A stretch of DNA of 36,536 nucleotides from Pedobacter sp. ASV19 (GTDB lineage Bacteria; Bacteroidota; Bacteroidia; Sphingobacteriales; Sphingobacteriaceae). Position 1 is the stretch's first letter. Every line of letters starts with the position of its first letter. The notes under the pieces are model-generated. The model saw only the letters and a list, made by a program, of their open reading frames with translations, had not been told where the DNA came from and made no database searches. Location: the NCBI RefSeq assembly GCF_016429005.1, contig NZ_JAELTV010000021.1, positions 1-36,536 of the forward strand, written 5' to 3'. Positions 24,945 to 33,398 of this stretch are shown piece after piece. A program made the translations under genes and the position numbers.

Positions 24945-26129
24945 CTATTTATTAAAAGAAAGTATAAATGTTGTCTCTTTATTAATTATACTATTAAACT
25001 GTACTTCTCCCCTCATCAAGGTAACATAACGCAGTACAATATTCAATCCCAGTCCGGTTCCAGGAATATTACCAGTATTGTTTGCCCGGAAAAAGGGCTG
25101 AAACAGATGAATCTGATCAGATTCAGGTATCCCAATACCATTGTCTTTTATCGTTACAATACACTGATTTTCATTGATCTCTGTATTGAACTCAATAAAA
25201 GTATTTTCTCCTGAATATTTTATGGCGTTTCCAATCAGATTAATCATACAATTCTTCAGCAGGTTCTGGTCCAGCATCACCATGCTTTCCAGTCCGGTAT
25301 GCTGGTAAATGATATTTTGATCCTGTTTGGCAATCATCTGCATCTCTTCGGTAATCTCTTCGGCCAGTTTAACCAGGTCAAATGAACTGAAGGTAGGTTC
25401 TACCCCACCTGCTTCCAACCTTTCCAAAGACAGAAAATCATTGAGTATGGTGGTCAGGTTACCTACAGCGTTTTTAATTTTGCTGACGTGTTTTTCAATA
25501 TGTTTATTTTGAAAGGGCTGTGCATACTTTTCGATCAGCGAAGCGGAGAGTTGTACAGAACTGAGCGGTGTACGGAACTCATGAGAAGCCATAGACACAA
25601 AGCGGCTCTTCATCTGGTTCAATTCTTTCTCTTTTTCCAGCGAAAGACTCACCTCCTCCTTGGCTTCTCTCAAAGCCACCACCGTCTTCTTTAAAGATTT
25701 GGTCCGCTCTTCCACCAGCTCTTCCAGTTCTGCGGCATATTCGCGCAAACGCTCTTCAGCTTCTTTCTCCTTAGAAAGATCATGGATAAAACCCGTATAA
25801 ATTTTGCGTTCTTTATACTGCACTTCACTTACCGCGAGCCGGAATGGAAAGGTTGAACCGTTTTTCCGGAGTCCCCTTACTTCACGTCCTATTCCAATGA
25901 TTCTCTTTTCACCAGTATGTTCATATCGGTCCAGGTAACCATCATGCGCCCCTTTATCAGGTTCAGGCATCAACATTTTGATATTGTGGCCAACCACTTC
26001 GTCTAAACCGTAACCAAATAATTTTAAGGCCGCAGGATTTAAGCTTTCAATTATTCCATGCTGATCAATTGTAATGATTCCATCAATCGCTGTTTCTATG
26101 ATCGCATTTAAGAGCCTTGCTTTTTCCAT
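24945..26129 (-). CDS. FixL-like haem-PAS oxygen-sensing histidine kinase
   Basis: A 394-residue soluble kinase. The PAS domain (about 1-120) reads very like FixL: NIKMLMPEPDKGAHDGYLDRY then RIIGIGREV and GSTFPFRLAVSEVQ. His62 matches the proximal haem ligand (His200 of Bradyrhizobium FixL) and Arg82 the distal Arg220, with the same 20-residue spacing, so haem binding is expected. A coiled coil (about 120-170) leads to the HisKA domain with His183 (SHEFRTPLS) and a complete ATPase domain: N301 box, DNGIGI at 329 and GTGLGL at 357. It lacks the membrane segments some FixL proteins have. It is transcribed with the receiver-Crp fusion regulator. Expected role: kinase active when oxygen is low. 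PAS identity is sure, oxygen sensing is well supported, target genes are inferred. Confidence 0.9.
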   Translation of the reverse strand: MEKARLLNAIIETAIDGIITIDQHGIIESLNPAALKLFGYGLDEVVGHNIKMLMPEPDKGAHDGYLDRYEHTGEKRIIGIGREVRGLRKNGSTFPFRLAVSEVQYKERKIYTGFIHDLSKEKEAEERLREYAAELEELVEERTKSLKKTVVALREAKEEVSLSLEKEKELNQMKSRFVSMASHEFRTPLSSVQLSASLIEKYAQPFQNKHIEKHVSKIKNAVGNLTTILNDFLSLERLEAGGVEPTFSSFDLVKLAEEITEEMQMIAKQDQNIIYQHTGLESMVMLDQNLLKNCMINLIGNAIKYSGENTFIEFNTEINENQCIVTIKDNGIGIPESDQIHLFQPFFRANNTGNIPGTGLGLNIVLRYVTLMRGEVQFNSIINKETTFILSFNK

Positions 26130-26169
26130 AAACCTTTTTTTACAAATATATCAATTTTTATGCCCCTGA

Positions 26170-26187
26170 TTTTGATTACGATCAAAA
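26170..26187. promoter_or_regulatory. Perfect FNR/FixK box 1 between the kinase and the TIM-barrel gene
   Basis: TTTTGAT (26170-26176), TACG, ATCAAAA (26181-26187) is a perfect 18-bp palindrome that contains the exact FNR/FixK consensus TTGAT-N4-ATCAA. It lies 41 bp from the kinase start on one side and 69 bp from the start of the divergent gene on the other. The nearby regulator has a matching FNR-type recognition helix, so autoregulation is likely. Confidence 0.8.
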
Positions 26188-26194
26188 CTAAAAC

Positions 26195-26208
26195 ATGATC
26201 CCCATCAT
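26195..26208. promoter_or_regulatory. FNR-like box 2, at -41.5 of the TIM-barrel promoter
   Basis: ATGAT (26195-26199), CCCC, ATCAT (26204-26208) is a symmetrical FNR-like box, one base off consensus in each half. Its centre is 26201.5. A -7 element resembling the Bacteroidota consensus (TACTTTG, 26232-26238) implies a transcript start near 26243, which places this box at -41.5, the classic class II activation position. The start and promoter are inference. Confidence 0.65.
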
Positions 26209-26255
26209 ATTTTAACCTAAAAATTGTCTGGTACTTTGTCACATCAATCCGATAA

Positions 26256-28043
26256 ATGAATATGACAACACATACTTTCCACATTCCCGTTCTTGGCCTG
26301 GGCTATTCTATAGACACCCCTTTAAAAGTAGCTAAGTATGGCATATCTTCCGTTGTTTCCATTGTAGATGACGAACTTACAGAACGTATGAGAAAGTACC
26401 ATTCGGACTGCAATCAATTGCCTTACCACTTTATAGGGCCAAATGAACCAGACTCCAGGGCCAAAAGGATCACCGCCTATCTGAACCTGCTGGAACAATT
26501 GGTTACCCAACAATTTGATGAGATCAGACAACAGGATTTTACTGAAGGAACTACATTGTCTACTTATTTTGAGTGGTTACCAGAATATTCACCGCTCAAA
26601 ATTCAGTATACCTCTTTAAAAAACATGGAAGACGGTATGTTAAAATCCCATCTGGAACAGGAACTTAAACAACAGATCAGACCCGGTTCCATTGATGTGA
26701 ACATTATGTCTAAAGTAGATAAAGCCAATTACAATGCACAACAGGAATATGCAGGCGATGATTTTACCGATGCCATTGCCGCCATGCGTGGTTTTGTAAA
26801 CAGCCGGCTGCATTCTTCAGTCATTATATCTGCCGGATTGAACCCCCGCCTGTATGCCTATATGGAGAAATGCCCGGATCTTTATCCTGTAAATGGCCAA
26901 TTCACAAAGAAAATCATCCTTAAGGTAAGTGATTACCGGTCGGCGTACCTACAAGCCAAAATACTGGCAAAAAAAGGGCTTTGGATTGCTGAATTCAGGG
27001 TAGAATCTGGTCTCAACTGTGGCGGACATGCCTTTGCCACCGATGGTTTACTGATGGGCCCAATCCTGGAGGAATTTAAACAGAACCGTAAGGCCCTGGC
27101 CAACGAACTCTGGGAAATCTATACGGAAGCTCTGCAGAAAAAAAACATCCCGGTTAATGAGCAGCCACAACAACGGATCACGGTTCAAGGCGGAATAGGA
27201 ACAGCTGAAGAGCATGAATTCCTGCTCAGCTATTATCAGCTTGATGCCGCCGGCTGGGGAAGCCCTTTCCTCCTCGTACCTGAAGCCACCAATGTAGATC
27301 AGGATACCCTGGAAGCACTGGTTACTGCAGAAGAAAAAGACTACTATCTGAGTAATTCCTCCCCTCTGGGTGTATTGTTTAATAATTTCCGCAAAAGCAC
27401 CGCCGAGGAACTGAGACTTCAGCGTATTGAAAAAGGAAGGCCTGGCAGTCCATGCAAGAAAAAATACCTCTGCACCAATACAGAATTCACTGCGCAGCCC
27501 ATTTGTACCGCTTCAAGAGAATACCAGCACCTGAAGATTGAACAACTGCAAAGCATGGAACTTGAGGAAAAAGACTACCGCAGGCAATTTGAAACTATTA
27601 CAGAAAAAGTATGCTTGTGCGAAGGACTCTGTGCTTCTGCTTATATAAAAGACGGATTACTGAAGCCAAGGGAAAGTAAAGCAGTGAGCATTTGTCCGGG
27701 TCCTAATCTGGCCTATTTTTCGGGAAAGTACAGGCTTTCAGAAATGATCGGTCATATTTACGGACGCGAAAACCTGCTTGCAACTGCAAAAAGGCCAAAC
27801 CTGTTCATCAATGAGCTTAACCTTTATATTGATTATCTGAAGAAAGACATCTCCTCTCATCTGGAGTTGTTGAGTGATAAGAAAGCCCGCTATTTCAGCA
27901 AGTTTTCTGCCCAGTTGCAGGAAGGTATAATTTATTACAGAAACCTGGTTCCCAATTTAAAACTCCAGACCAAGTCTGCAGTACAGGAAATTCAACACCA
28001 GCTTGAAGAAGCAGAAAAGGCCTTGTTAAAACTTTCTCTTTAA
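26256..28043 (+). CDS. Unassigned flavin-type TIM-barrel protein with cysteine-rich C-terminal region
   Basis: A 595-residue soluble protein of no named family that I recognise. Parts read like the nitronate monooxygenase / dihydroorotate dehydrogenase type of FMN TIM barrel: VLGLGYSIDTPLKVAKYGIS near the start, SGLNCGGHAFATDG at about 251-264, ITVQGGIGTAEEHEFL at about 308-323, and DAAGWGSPFLLVPEA. The C-terminal part holds seven cysteines (400, 406, 417, 453, 455, 459, 480; segments GSPCKKKYLC, VCLCEGLC, SICPGP), which suggest a metal or iron-sulfur site. The end is a helical coiled coil. The promoter carries two FNR-like boxes, so the gene probably belongs to the low-oxygen regulon. It is divergent from the FixL-like kinase. 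ATG 26256 is taken as start; a second in-frame ATG lies at 26262. Reaction unknown. Confidence 0.75.
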   Translation: MNMTTHTFHIPVLGLGYSIDTPLKVAKYGISSVVSIVDDELTERMRKYHSDCNQLPYHFIGPNEPDSRAKRITAYLNLLEQLVTQQFDEIRQQDFTEGTTLSTYFEWLPEYSPLKIQYTSLKNMEDGMLKSHLEQELKQQIRPGSIDVNIMSKVDKANYNAQQEYAGDDFTDAIAAMRGFVNSRLHSSVIISAGLNPRLYAYMEKCPDLYPVNGQFTKKIILKVSDYRSAYLQAKILAKKGLWIAEFRVESGLNCGGHAFATDGLLMGPILEEFKQNRKALANELWEIYTEALQKKNIPVNEQPQQRITVQGGIGTAEEHEFLLSYYQLDAAGWGSPFLLVPEATNVDQDTLEALVTAEEKDYYLSNSSPLGVLFNNFRKSTAEELRLQRIEKGRPGSPCKKKYLCTNTEFTAQPICTASREYQHLKIEQLQSMELEEKDYRRQFETITEKVCLCEGLCASAYIKDGLLKPRESKAVSICPGPNLAYFSGKYRLSEMIGHIYGRENLLATAKRPNLFINELNLYIDYLKKDISSHLELLSDKKARYFSKFSAQLQEGIIYYRNLVPNLKLQTKSAVQEIQHQLEEAEKALLKLSL

Positions 28044-28136
28044 TTTTTTAGAACACACATCCAAATTTCACAGTTAACATTTTACAAATTAACACCAATA
28101 AAAGTTTATTTTTACAATAAACATCCCTTTCTTGCT

Positions 28137-28598
28137 GTGAAAAAATATCCCTTATTAAAAATTGCCCTTCTATATTTCCTGCTGGGCAGTCTCTGGCTCC
28201 TGGCAGGTGCAGTTGTCATCAACTGGATTGACAATCAGTATCCCTCCGTTAATCTCCAGGGCTTGCATTTTTTCAAGAATCTGATATTTCTTGTTGCAAC
28301 TTCTGTTCTGGTGTTGCTTTCACTCAACTACTATTACAGGAAAAGGTTCAGAACTGAACGCAGACACAGAACCGAGCTGCTCTTAAAAAACCGGAAACTC
28401 AAAGAAATTGCCTGGCTAAACTCCCATGAGATCAGAAGACCTCTGGCCAACCTCACTGCGCTGGTTCAACTGATCCGGCCATCAATAGACGATCACGAAA
28501 ACCTGATCCCTATCCTGGACCACCTCGAAACTTCTGTTTGCGAATTGAATGAAGCTGTAATCAAGATGAACAATCAGACTAAAGAACTCGAAGAATAA
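28137..28598 (+). CDS. Small membrane protein with a histidine-kinase H-box but no ATPase domain
   Basis: A 153-residue protein starting at GTG 28137 (no ATG is available). Two membrane helices (about 6-30 and 46-64) are followed by a basic, coiled region and then the phosphoacceptor-type helix KLKEIAWLNSHEIRRPLANLT, with His97 in the H-box position. A second helix follows, as in a DHp four-helix bundle. The protein then ends; there is no HATPase domain, and the bases after the stop are coding sequence of the converging protease gene, with which it overlaps by 25 bp. It could be a phosphotransfer partner or an inhibitor forming dimers with another kinase, perhaps the nearby FixL-like one. The spacer before it is AT-rich and has no clear box. 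Confidence 0.7.
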   Translation: MKKYPLLKIALLYFLLGSLWLLAGAVVINWIDNQYPSVNLQGLHFFKNLIFLVATSVLVLLSLNYYYRKRFRTERRHRTELLLKNRKLKEIAWLNSHEIRRPLANLTALVQLIRPSIDDHENLIPILDHLETSVCELNEAVIKMNNQTKELEE

Positions 28599-30652
28599 CT
28601 ATATTCAAGCTGGGTAGTCAATAAGGAATTTTTCTTCAGATAATGAATGCGTGCAATTATTCTTAGAAAATCATTCATTGCAGTAAAGAGCAGATCAAGT
28701 TCATGATCAAAATACGCGGTTCCGGCAAAGTACTTCCAATCCTGTTCCAGGTAACGCTCAAATCTTCCCCTGGTTTTCTCATCAATCTCTTCTTTACACC
28801 ATTCTTCTGCTAAAATAGTCCGAATTTGTTCTATAAAAAAACGTTCGGACCATTTAAGGTTTTTAAGGCTTTCCCGAATTTCCTCGAAGGGCATACTCAC
28901 CTGCATAAATGCACTTGTTTTAACCAGATCAGTATAAATTTCCTGCTGCCGAACAAACAAATCCAATGCACGCCGATAGTCCTGGTGCATTTGCCTGAAT
29001 TCTATTAATTTACCGGCACTGGATGCATTACTATAAAACCTACAGAAGATATCCTGGTCTCTCTGAACAAGCTTTTCATTCAATACTTCCAATTCTTTGT
29101 TCAGCTGTTCGATAATCTCAGGGCAATCAGCAGGTGTGTATTTATGACCATCATAATCAAACGATTTCAATACAAAATCTCCCGAACCAATTTGCTCCAA
29201 GGTTGCAAGGTCCGCCTCAATAGACTTTGAGGTATACATCATGTCCAACGTTTCCTCACTAAATAATACGTCCAAAGCCAGATCGCTTTCAACTGTCGGT
29301 TTTAAAAACGCAGATTCTGTAGCCGCACCAACTGGGTTTCTCTCATTAAAATACCCCTTATAAACCTCGGGAAATACATGTTGATTGTAGGTCTTGGAAT
29401 ACTCTTCCTGAAAAGCGAAAAAACCCTGTACAACAGGAGGTTTAGAATATTGAACTGCATCAAACAAGCGCGCTGTAAACTGTTTCTGAACCGCTTCAGC
29501 GTCCATAAGCAATTCAGATGCAATACCCTGTTCCTGTACCGTTCGTACTTTATTCAATAATTTCAAGGCTTTAATTCTATCCTGGGTACTTGGATGCGAA
29601 GACCATTGGTCTTTTAAAACCAGTTTGGATTTATTGAACCTGCTGTAACTATCCGGATTTACTTTGGGAAGGTCATTTTCTATCTCCAGCTGATACTTTG
29701 AGGCCATAAAAGTCATCACATAACGTTGCTGTGGATAGAAATTATCGGTTTTCTCGGCCTCTTCGAATTTAGTATTATAATAGTTAAAAACTTCATTAAG
29801 AGACTGATCGGCCAACTCCAGCCGCAACAGTGAGTCAATAAGTGCCTGAGAGCCGGCCACCCCTGCCGCCACAGCATCTGCATGAAATTCCATTTCCCTT
29901 GATAAACCCAAATAGTTCAAATTGACGACCTCATATACTTTCTTTAGCAAAAACTGAATACCAGTGATCATTTTTACAGCAATCCCTGCAAACAAATTAA
30001 AGTAATTACTTGTCCCAGACCATTTGGCCATCATTTCGCTGTAAGAACCATTATCATACAACATATCATGAAGCACCCGGTTTACATTGTAAACATAGCT
30101 TCCAACTTTCATGCTTCTCTGGGAAAAATGACCAAATTCATGAGCAAGAATGGCTTTTAGTTCCTGTTTTGATACCGCATTCATCAATCCCAATCCTATT
30201 TGTAAATTCTTTTTTACCGGAAGGAACATACTCCAGAAACTGGAGTCATAAAATACAGAGGCATTCACATCGGCAGAAAGGTATATTCTTTTAGGAAAAT
30301 CTGTTTTCACATCAGCAACAATCTCTGCAATGAATTCAAATAGCTTTTGTTCATTCGCCTCTGTAATTTCCATTAAATGCGACCGATCTGTTTTATTCTT
30401 GTTGAACACAAATTTCACCAGGAAAATCAGCACCAGAATACCTAGGCTAATGAGTCCCAGGCCAAGCATTATGGTAGCAAACATGGCCTTCAAAATTACC
30501 AGCATAACCGCCGCATAACCACAAACCAAGGCAAATAGTACAGCAAGACTGACCAGAACAAGATAAGTAACCATAAACAAAAGAATAGCGCCAATGGACC
30601 GGACAGCCATTTTCCTGAACTGTTTAGAAATTTTAATTTGAGAAGCTTCCAT
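28574..30652 (-). CDS. M48-family membrane metalloprotease
   Basis: A 692-residue protein with two hydrophobic segments near the N-terminus (about residues 20-50 and 50-82). The peptidase M48 zinc motif H171-E-F-G-H175 lies in LKAILAHEFGHFSQRS, and the third-ligand region is GLSREMEFHADAVAAGVAG. Residues up to about 380 are the M48 domain, with the HPSTQDRIKAL segment near its end as in HtpX/Ste24-like proteins. The C-terminal 300 residues are helical and unassigned, longer than in HtpX. It probably degrades or processes membrane proteins from the cytoplasmic side. It converges with and slightly overlaps the H-box protein gene. Confidence 0.88.
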   Translation of the reverse strand: MEASQIKISKQFRKMAVRSIGAILLFMVTYLVLVSLAVLFALVCGYAAVMLVILKAMFATIMLGLGLISLGILVLIFLVKFVFNKNKTDRSHLMEITEANEQKLFEFIAEIVADVKTDFPKRIYLSADVNASVFYDSSFWSMFLPVKKNLQIGLGLMNAVSKQELKAILAHEFGHFSQRSMKVGSYVYNVNRVLHDMLYDNGSYSEMMAKWSGTSNYFNLFAGIAVKMITGIQFLLKKVYEVVNLNYLGLSREMEFHADAVAAGVAGSQALIDSLLRLELADQSLNEVFNYYNTKFEEAEKTDNFYPQQRYVMTFMASKYQLEIENDLPKVNPDSYSRFNKSKLVLKDQWSSHPSTQDRIKALKLLNKVRTVQEQGIASELLMDAEAVQKQFTARLFDAVQYSKPPVVQGFFAFQEEYSKTYNQHVFPEVYKGYFNERNPVGAATESAFLKPTVESDLALDVLFSEETLDMMYTSKSIEADLATLEQIGSGDFVLKSFDYDGHKYTPADCPEIIEQLNKELEVLNEKLVQRDQDIFCRFYSNASSAGKLIEFRQMHQDYRRALDLFVRQQEIYTDLVKTSAFMQVSMPFEEIRESLKNLKWSERFFIEQIRTILAEEWCKEEIDEKTRGRFERYLEQDWKYFAGTAYFDHELDLLFTAMNDFLRIIARIHYLKKNSLLTTQLEYSYSSSSLV

Positions 30653-30747
30653 GAGCGCAATTATTTATAGCCGCAAAATAATAATTTTATGCATGATTAG
30701 AAAGTCATTGCTTCATCCAAACCTCAGAAAAACGCTGCAAAATTCTA

Positions 30748-31299
30748 TTACCTGCTAAACTGAGGCATTTCCATCAGTTTTATATTATTTTCTTTGGCAT
30801 ACCGGGTTCCAATCTCATATAACTTATTATACCGGACGGTAAATGCCGTGTATAACCTTTTGTCCAAATCATTCATTGCTTTGGCTATTTCATCTGCAGG
30901 TGCTTTCCGGTCAATCATTTTAGCAATGGGCAGATGATCTTTTTTATAGCTTTCAAGCGTAAACTGGAAAAGATCTTTAGAAGCATCAATCAGGGCCTGG
31001 GTGTCCTTTGTAGGCAATAGTTCATCAATATTTTTCAGGTATTTCTCCACCCTTTTTATAGCAAACCCAAGCTGTTGCTCATAATTATACTGATCAACAC
31101 CAGGACCGGCTGCAAGAGGCTTACCCCGGTATCCCAGCATCTTAGTAAAATATTCACTACCAAAATAGGATACAGAATTGGCATTCAGCGTTGTCACATC
31201 AAAATATTTTTCAGGCGATGCCGGTAAGCGGCAAGCTTCCGCCAGAAATACAATATTGCAGACAAGTAAAATGATAAAAGACCTTGTTAATTTTTTCAT
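30748..31299 (-). CDS. Secreted protein of unknown function
   Basis: A 183-residue protein with a Sec signal peptide (FIILLVCNIVFLAEA, then Cys). The lipobox is poor because Glu stands at -2, so soluble export is more likely than lipidation. The mature part is mostly helical and charged (KRVEKYLKNIDELLPTKDTQALIDASKDLF). I recognise no family. A possible promoter lies 60-90 bp upstream: GATATTTG at 31360-31367 on the minus strand with TTG 20 bases before it, close to the Bacteroidota pattern. It stands alone, between the M48 gene on the same strand and a divergent lipoprotein gene. Confidence 0.7.
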   Translation of the reverse strand: MKKLTRSFIILLVCNIVFLAEACRLPASPEKYFDVTTLNANSVSYFGSEYFTKMLGYRGKPLAAGPGVDQYNYEQQLGFAIKRVEKYLKNIDELLPTKDTQALIDASKDLFQFTLESYKKDHLPIAKMIDRKAPADEIAKAMNDLDKRLYTAFTVRYNKLYEIGTRYAKENNIKLMEMPQFSR

Positions 31300-31486
31300 A
31301 GGGAATTGGGTTTAAGTGATAAATGTGTTAACAAAACTCCCTTTATGCATGGTCAATTCCAAATATCACCCGGCTACAATATGTCTACAAGTTGAAAAAA
31401 ACCAAGTTACCCTTTTCCTCATTGTTCAATTTAATTACAACCTTTTCGGTCAATAAACCTTTATATTATTTCTCTATTTTTATACG

Positions 31487-32110
31487 ATGAAAAACAGAGT
31501 ATATCTACCAATATTAACTTTGCTTCTTTCAGCCTGTACACACAAACAACCGGGCACAGAAAAAAAGCTAAAAGACACCGCGAACATTGTACTCGCTGAC
31601 ACAAACAAACCTGCACCAAAGCCAGTACAAAAACCTGCACCAAAAAAAGAATTTACGTCCCGACTTGACAGCATTGAAAAAACAAACAATGCAAGTGTTA
31701 TTGCATCAGGCGATGACGTCACAAAGGCTTACGTTTACTTGCATGGCAGTGACAGCACCATCAATTTAACCGCTTATATGAGGAAAGATCACCGATTTTT
31801 TGGTTATGCAGCTCCCGACATTACATCAGAACGGCTAATATTATTCTCAATTTTTACAGACGATGTTCAAAATAACCCTTTCGGATGTAAACTTGGTGCT
31901 TACTACGATACCAGAATCGACTCCTTAACTTTAAAATACGTATCGACAAAAGGAAATTTCGTACAAGCAAAGGCCCTTAACAAGACTAACCAATCCACAA
32001 CAGTATACTTTGAAAAAAAATGGATAGATTTTGAGTACACAGGCAAGCCCTGCCCCGCCCCCCCCCCTCTGCAATTTGCTCAGAAAAATATTCAGACTCC
32101 ATTAAAGTAA
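31487..32110 (+). CDS. Hypothetical lipoprotein with Pro/Lys-rich linker
   Basis: A 207-residue protein with a clear lipoprotein signal (LPILTLLLSAC, lipidated Cys at about residue 17), then a linker with repeated PAPKPVQKPAPK, as in surface-tethered lipoproteins. The globular part (about 60-200) is not a family I recognise. Near the C-terminus the gene contains ten consecutive C residues (32058-32067), encoding a run of prolines. A slip there would change the last 17 or so residues. It converges with the serine hydrolase gene after eight bases. Confidence 0.7.
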   Translation: MKNRVYLPILTLLLSACTHKQPGTEKKLKDTANIVLADTNKPAPKPVQKPAPKKEFTSRLDSIEKTNNASVIASGDDVTKAYVYLHGSDSTINLTAYMRKDHRFFGYAAPDITSERLILFSIFTDDVQNNPFGCKLGAYYDTRIDSLTLKYVSTKGNFVQAKALNKTNQSTTVYFEKKWIDFEYTGKPCPAPPPLQFAQKNIQTPLK

Positions 32111-32118
32111 TTGTTTTA

Positions 32119-33285
32119 CTATGGTTTTATTTGTTCCAGCAACTTCCTGGCCACAGCTTCTACACTAACATGTTGATTAATAGAAACTGCCACAAAAGCC
32201 TTAGTCGCTACATCATAGACAACCAAAGCCCGGTAAGTTTGAGTACCCCCACTATGCCCAATCCAAAGTTTCTTTTCACCGGTCAGTTCACTAAAATCTG
32301 TTACCATTACACCTTTGCCATAATAGCTTCCTTTATCAAACATGGGGTACAAATCATTAAAACGGCTATATACCTGAGCAGCCGGGCCCAGTTTACCAGT
32401 AAGTAAGGCGTAAAGTATAATCACCATTTCCCTTGCATTGCTTATTATATTTCCTGCCCCAAGCGGAACGGAGTAGGCCTCTGCCGCGATCTGGCCATTT
32501 TCATGAGCCAAAGCGAGGTTAACAGGTTTCTCCCCAGGATCCAGCACCCTTAAAGAAGTTAGATGCAAAGGCCTGGAGATTCTTTGCTCAATAATCTTTG
32601 CAAAAGATATTCCTTCTACCTTCTCTGCAATCAGTGCCAAAAGTAAATATCCGGTATTACTATAGGACCAATAAGTACCCGGACTGAACAGATTTTTCCT
32701 ACTCAGAGACAATTCGATCAGTTCCGAAGGATTGTAATACCTGGTTACTGAAAAAGTATTCGGATCATTATTAAAACTATAAATGCCGCTGGTGTGCATC
32801 AACAACTCGTCAATAGTAATTTTACTGGCATTTTGAAATTGAGGAAACCACTCCGAAAGTTTGCTGTCCCCACGTAATTTTTGCGCGGTAATCAACTGAT
32901 CAATCACGGTTGCAGTGAGTAATTTACTCACACTTGCCCAGTAAAACACACTGGTTGAATCTACCTTTTTCCCTTCCTGTTTGGAAAGAAAACCCGTATC
33001 TATTTGCCATATTCCTTTTCCCGGAACAAGCATAGCTGCAGATATACCAGACATTCCTGTAAGATCAAATACCTTCTTCAAGGTTTTATCCAGACTATCC
33101 TTAAGTGGCCCGGAAATCCTGGAATTTATATCATAGGCCCCTTCCGCAACAGGAAAAGAAGAAATATCCACCGGAGCATGCTTATTTCCTCCCTTATAAG
33201 AATCCTGGCTATACGAATTATTTTTGCCACACCCAGTAAAAATAACAGCTAATAGTATTAAAAAATTAAGTCTGTTTTCTTTCAT
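32119..33285 (-). CDS. Serine hydrolase of the beta-lactamase / class C PBP family, lipoprotein
   Basis: About 388 residues from ATG 33285 (MKENRLNFLILLAVIFTGC), which gives a normal lipoprotein signal with lipobox FTGC. An ATG 15 bases earlier would lengthen the basic N-terminus. Catalytic motifs are complete: S-V-S-K near residue 118, Y-S-N near 208 and an H-S-G-G triad near the C-terminus. These belong to the Pfam beta-lactamase group that includes esterases, D-aminopeptidases and DD-peptidases. True antibiotic resistance is unlikely to be inferable from sequence. The protein would act at the periplasmic or outer membrane face. Confidence 0.85.
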   Translation of the reverse strand: MKENRLNFLILLAVIFTGCGKNNSYSQDSYKGGNKHAPVDISSFPVAEGAYDINSRISGPLKDSLDKTLKKVFDLTGMSGISAAMLVPGKGIWQIDTGFLSKQEGKKVDSTSVFYWASVSKLLTATVIDQLITAQKLRGDSKLSEWFPQFQNASKITIDELLMHTSGIYSFNNDPNTFSVTRYYNPSELIELSLSRKNLFSPGTYWSYSNTGYLLLALIAEKVEGISFAKIIEQRISRPLHLTSLRVLDPGEKPVNLALAHENGQIAAEAYSVPLGAGNIISNAREMVIILYALLTGKLGPAAQVYSRFNDLYPMFDKGSYYGKGVMVTDFSELTGEKKLWIGHSGGTQTYRALVVYDVATKAFVAVSINQHVSVEAVARKLLEQIKP

Positions 33286-33398
33286 GTTATTAAGGTTCAT
33301 CAGCGCTATATTACTACTAATACATTTTTCAAATGTCTGAGGACTAGTTGAAATGAAAAAATAAATTAAAGTATTATGAGCGCTGCCAACCTCTATTA

